A DNA stretch of 64,000 nt, from positions 8,683,501-8,747,500 of the forward strand of contig JAFFSR010000218.1 in the NCBI GenBank assembly GCA_017163975.1. Direction: 5' to 3'. Position 1 is the first letter of the stretch. Each line of letters starts with the position of its first letter. Origin of the DNA: Anastatus disparis. Lineage: Eukaryota; Arthropoda; Insecta; Hymenoptera; Eupelmidae. Positions 62,445 to 64,000 of the stretch are shown in pieces. The notes under the pieces were generated by a model that worked only from the letters and a program-made list of their open reading frames with translations, was not told the DNA's origin and searched no databases. Position numbers and translations under genes: made by a program.

Positions 62445-63534
62445 AGTATTATTTTCCAAATTAAAAGAAAAGTAAAAAAATAATTTCATCAATCTTAGAA
62501 AATGTAAAAAAGAATAAAAAGTCAATAACTACTCGTTTGGAATGTCTGTACGAGTACTTTATTCGTGAAGTAAAAGATTAATTACGATGGAACTCGTTGA
62601 AAGTTGATGTATTACAAATCCTCTCGAAAAAAGCATAAACTCATAGGGGTAGCTGTACGTTATATTTTCTTCCAACTGTGTTTGCCATATTTTTACTCTT
62701 TGTGCTGTATGACATACGTGTATATGTTTCTGCTTGCGAGTTGAGCGAAAGAGAGAGAGAGAAAGAGAGAGAGAATTTTGCTGAGCATATAAATGGCTCT
62801 CGTCGTGATTCAATTTCGAAGATATATGAAACCGTACAGTATAAAGAAAAAAAAATATCTGCAAACCAGAATTTTTTCCAATATCTGGTACATGGCTCAT
62901 TCTGCATTAAGTGTTAACGGTAAAAAATCTAGAAATTATGCTGCACTCTTTTATGTAAAAATATTACAAGAAAGATTATAAAATAAAAAGATTTTATGGT
63001 AAATTTTTTTATTCAAGTAAAAAAAAATGATATCACTAATGTAATTCAAAAGATGAATGCATGTAAAATATTTTTTAGATTTATTGCTACTACAACTAAG
63101 GTGAGCTGGCACGCGATATATTTAGAATTCTCAAACATAACTTAAATCATAATATCTTAATTTTACAGAAACTACGCGAATTCTCTTTTATTGTCAATGG
63201 CTCTGAAAATTGCTTTGCCGCTATGTCTAAATTTACAAATCTACTAAATTCATTTATGTTTACTACAATATGAGGGACCAAAGTAATAGCTATTTTATGC
63301 ATATCGCAGAAAATAGCGTAAATGTTTCGCAACCTTGTGAGCACACGTTCATCTGAAATTAAGACCATGCTGATGTTCTCTCTATATATCTGCACTATAC
63401 TATCATCTTCTCACCATTTCTCGTTTTCCTCCATTTATTACTTTGAATTCAGCGTTCTACCGCCACTTCAAAGGACTGACTTTTATACCCTTCATTGTTC
63501 CAAGTTTCATCGAAATAATTCAGTATCTTAGAAT
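62445..63534. other. AT-rich stretch with a GA microsatellite
   Basis: A GA tract (GAGAGAGAGAAAGAGAGAGA) lies at about 62752-62774. Overlapping short frames on both strands around it derive from the repeat. No gene is recognised. Confidence 0.45.
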
Positions 63535-64000
63535 GCAGTGGCTCAGGCCACTAAGGTGCAGGGCTCATAACTCGTCGGATCAGGTACGATCTTTTGTTTT
63601 GATGCTTTGAGTTTAAAGTTTCTGCCATTGTTCGTCGTTATATAAAATAAGATGCTATTAAAAATTAAAAATATCAAAGTATTCTAACTATTTTAGGGAA
63701 TACTTGAACATATTTTATGTAAATATTTTAATTTTTTGATTAAAGTTACAAAATTTATTAATAGATTTTTTAACCTAAAATAATAAGAAAGAGACTAAAA
63801 AAAATAATTCAAAACATTTTACCACGTAGACTGAGCGAAGTATTAAACACGAAAGTAACAAAAAACTACATGTATTTTCTATTGAATCTGTAAGATTTTA
63901 GCTGAGATAGTATTAAGAACTTGTACACCAGTTACCTGCGATCAGGCATTAAATTGCCTATGTAGGATATAATTAAGTGGTCAATAAATAAAATAAATAA
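63535..64000 (+). repeat. Degenerate tRNA-like head and TAAA-type tail; possible second SINE family
   Basis: GTGGCTCAGGCCACTAAGG (63539-63557) resembles a tRNA A-box arm (GTGGCTCAGTNGGCTAAGG). About 35 bases later GATCAGGTACGATC (63579-63592) resembles a B box (GGTTCGATC). The window ends in GGTCAATAAATAAAATAAATAA, a tail style common to LINE-mobilised SINEs. Whether head and tail belong to one element is uncertain, and the right border is cut by the window edge. Confidence 0.35.

Noticed and set aside
62678..62981. Overlapping ORFs on both strands around 62.7-62.9 kb
   Set aside because: They are generated by a GA microsatellite that reads open in several frames (RERE, SLSL).
1..64000. CRISPR arrays, operons, riboswitches, prokaryotic origins
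   Set aside because: None seen. The window is eukaryotic nuclear DNA with spliced genes.

Overview
The window is animal nuclear DNA, AT-rich, with short AT-rich introns, GT/AG splice sites, a nuclear tRNA gene, tRNA-derived SINEs and TTAA-flanked (piggyBac-like) MITEs. The gene content (TTC1, mitochondrial EARS2, a SAM-containing diacylglycerol kinase of the delta/eta class) and the base composition fit an insect. A hymenopteran is plausible, but nothing here fixes the order.

Left third (1-28.7 kb), gene-bearing. 1-4.67 kb is A-run-rich on the + strand and ends at AATAAA plus a GT-rich element; I read it as the long 3'UTR of a + strand gene that starts before the window. TTC1 (- strand, 4 exons, 273 aa) follows. 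It is head-to-head across 627 bp with EARS2 (+ strand, 7 exons, 510 aa). EARS2 runs tail-to-tail into the diacylglycerol kinase gene (- strand, 23 coding exons in my model, 1545 aa), whose 3'UTR would cover about 10.16-17.35 kb. Every splice junction was phased by hand, and the three reading frames close exactly. The kinase keeps two C1 domains, split catalytic and accessory domains and a C-terminal SAM domain. From this promoter it carries only the end of the PH domain, and its catalytic GGDG motif is encoded as SGDG. A possible small spliced transcript diverges from the kinase promoter at 28.5 kb.

Right two thirds (28.7-64 kb), gene-poor. The only confident gene is tRNA-Thr(CGT) at 32.6 kb. 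The rest is AT-rich DNA holding at least four further copies of one tRNA-derived SINE family, one with a dimeric-looking head, two SINE tail stubs and several MITE or foldback elements. It also holds a 23-bp tandem repeat carrying three POU-octamer sequences and a GC-richer, GA-repeat-containing island at 53.2-53.6 kb that could be a distal promoter. At 61.96-62.44 kb a 72-bp inverted repeat encloses three more long hairpins. Near the right edge a degenerate tRNA-like head suggests a second SINE family.

I found no CRISPR, no operon and no multi-gene novel system. The items most worth a second look are the SGDG codon (a single A-to-I edit would restore GGDG), the nested multi-hairpin element, the octamer array, the dimeric SINE with its nested retro-insert, and the long 3'UTRs marked out by strand-biased homopolymer runs.
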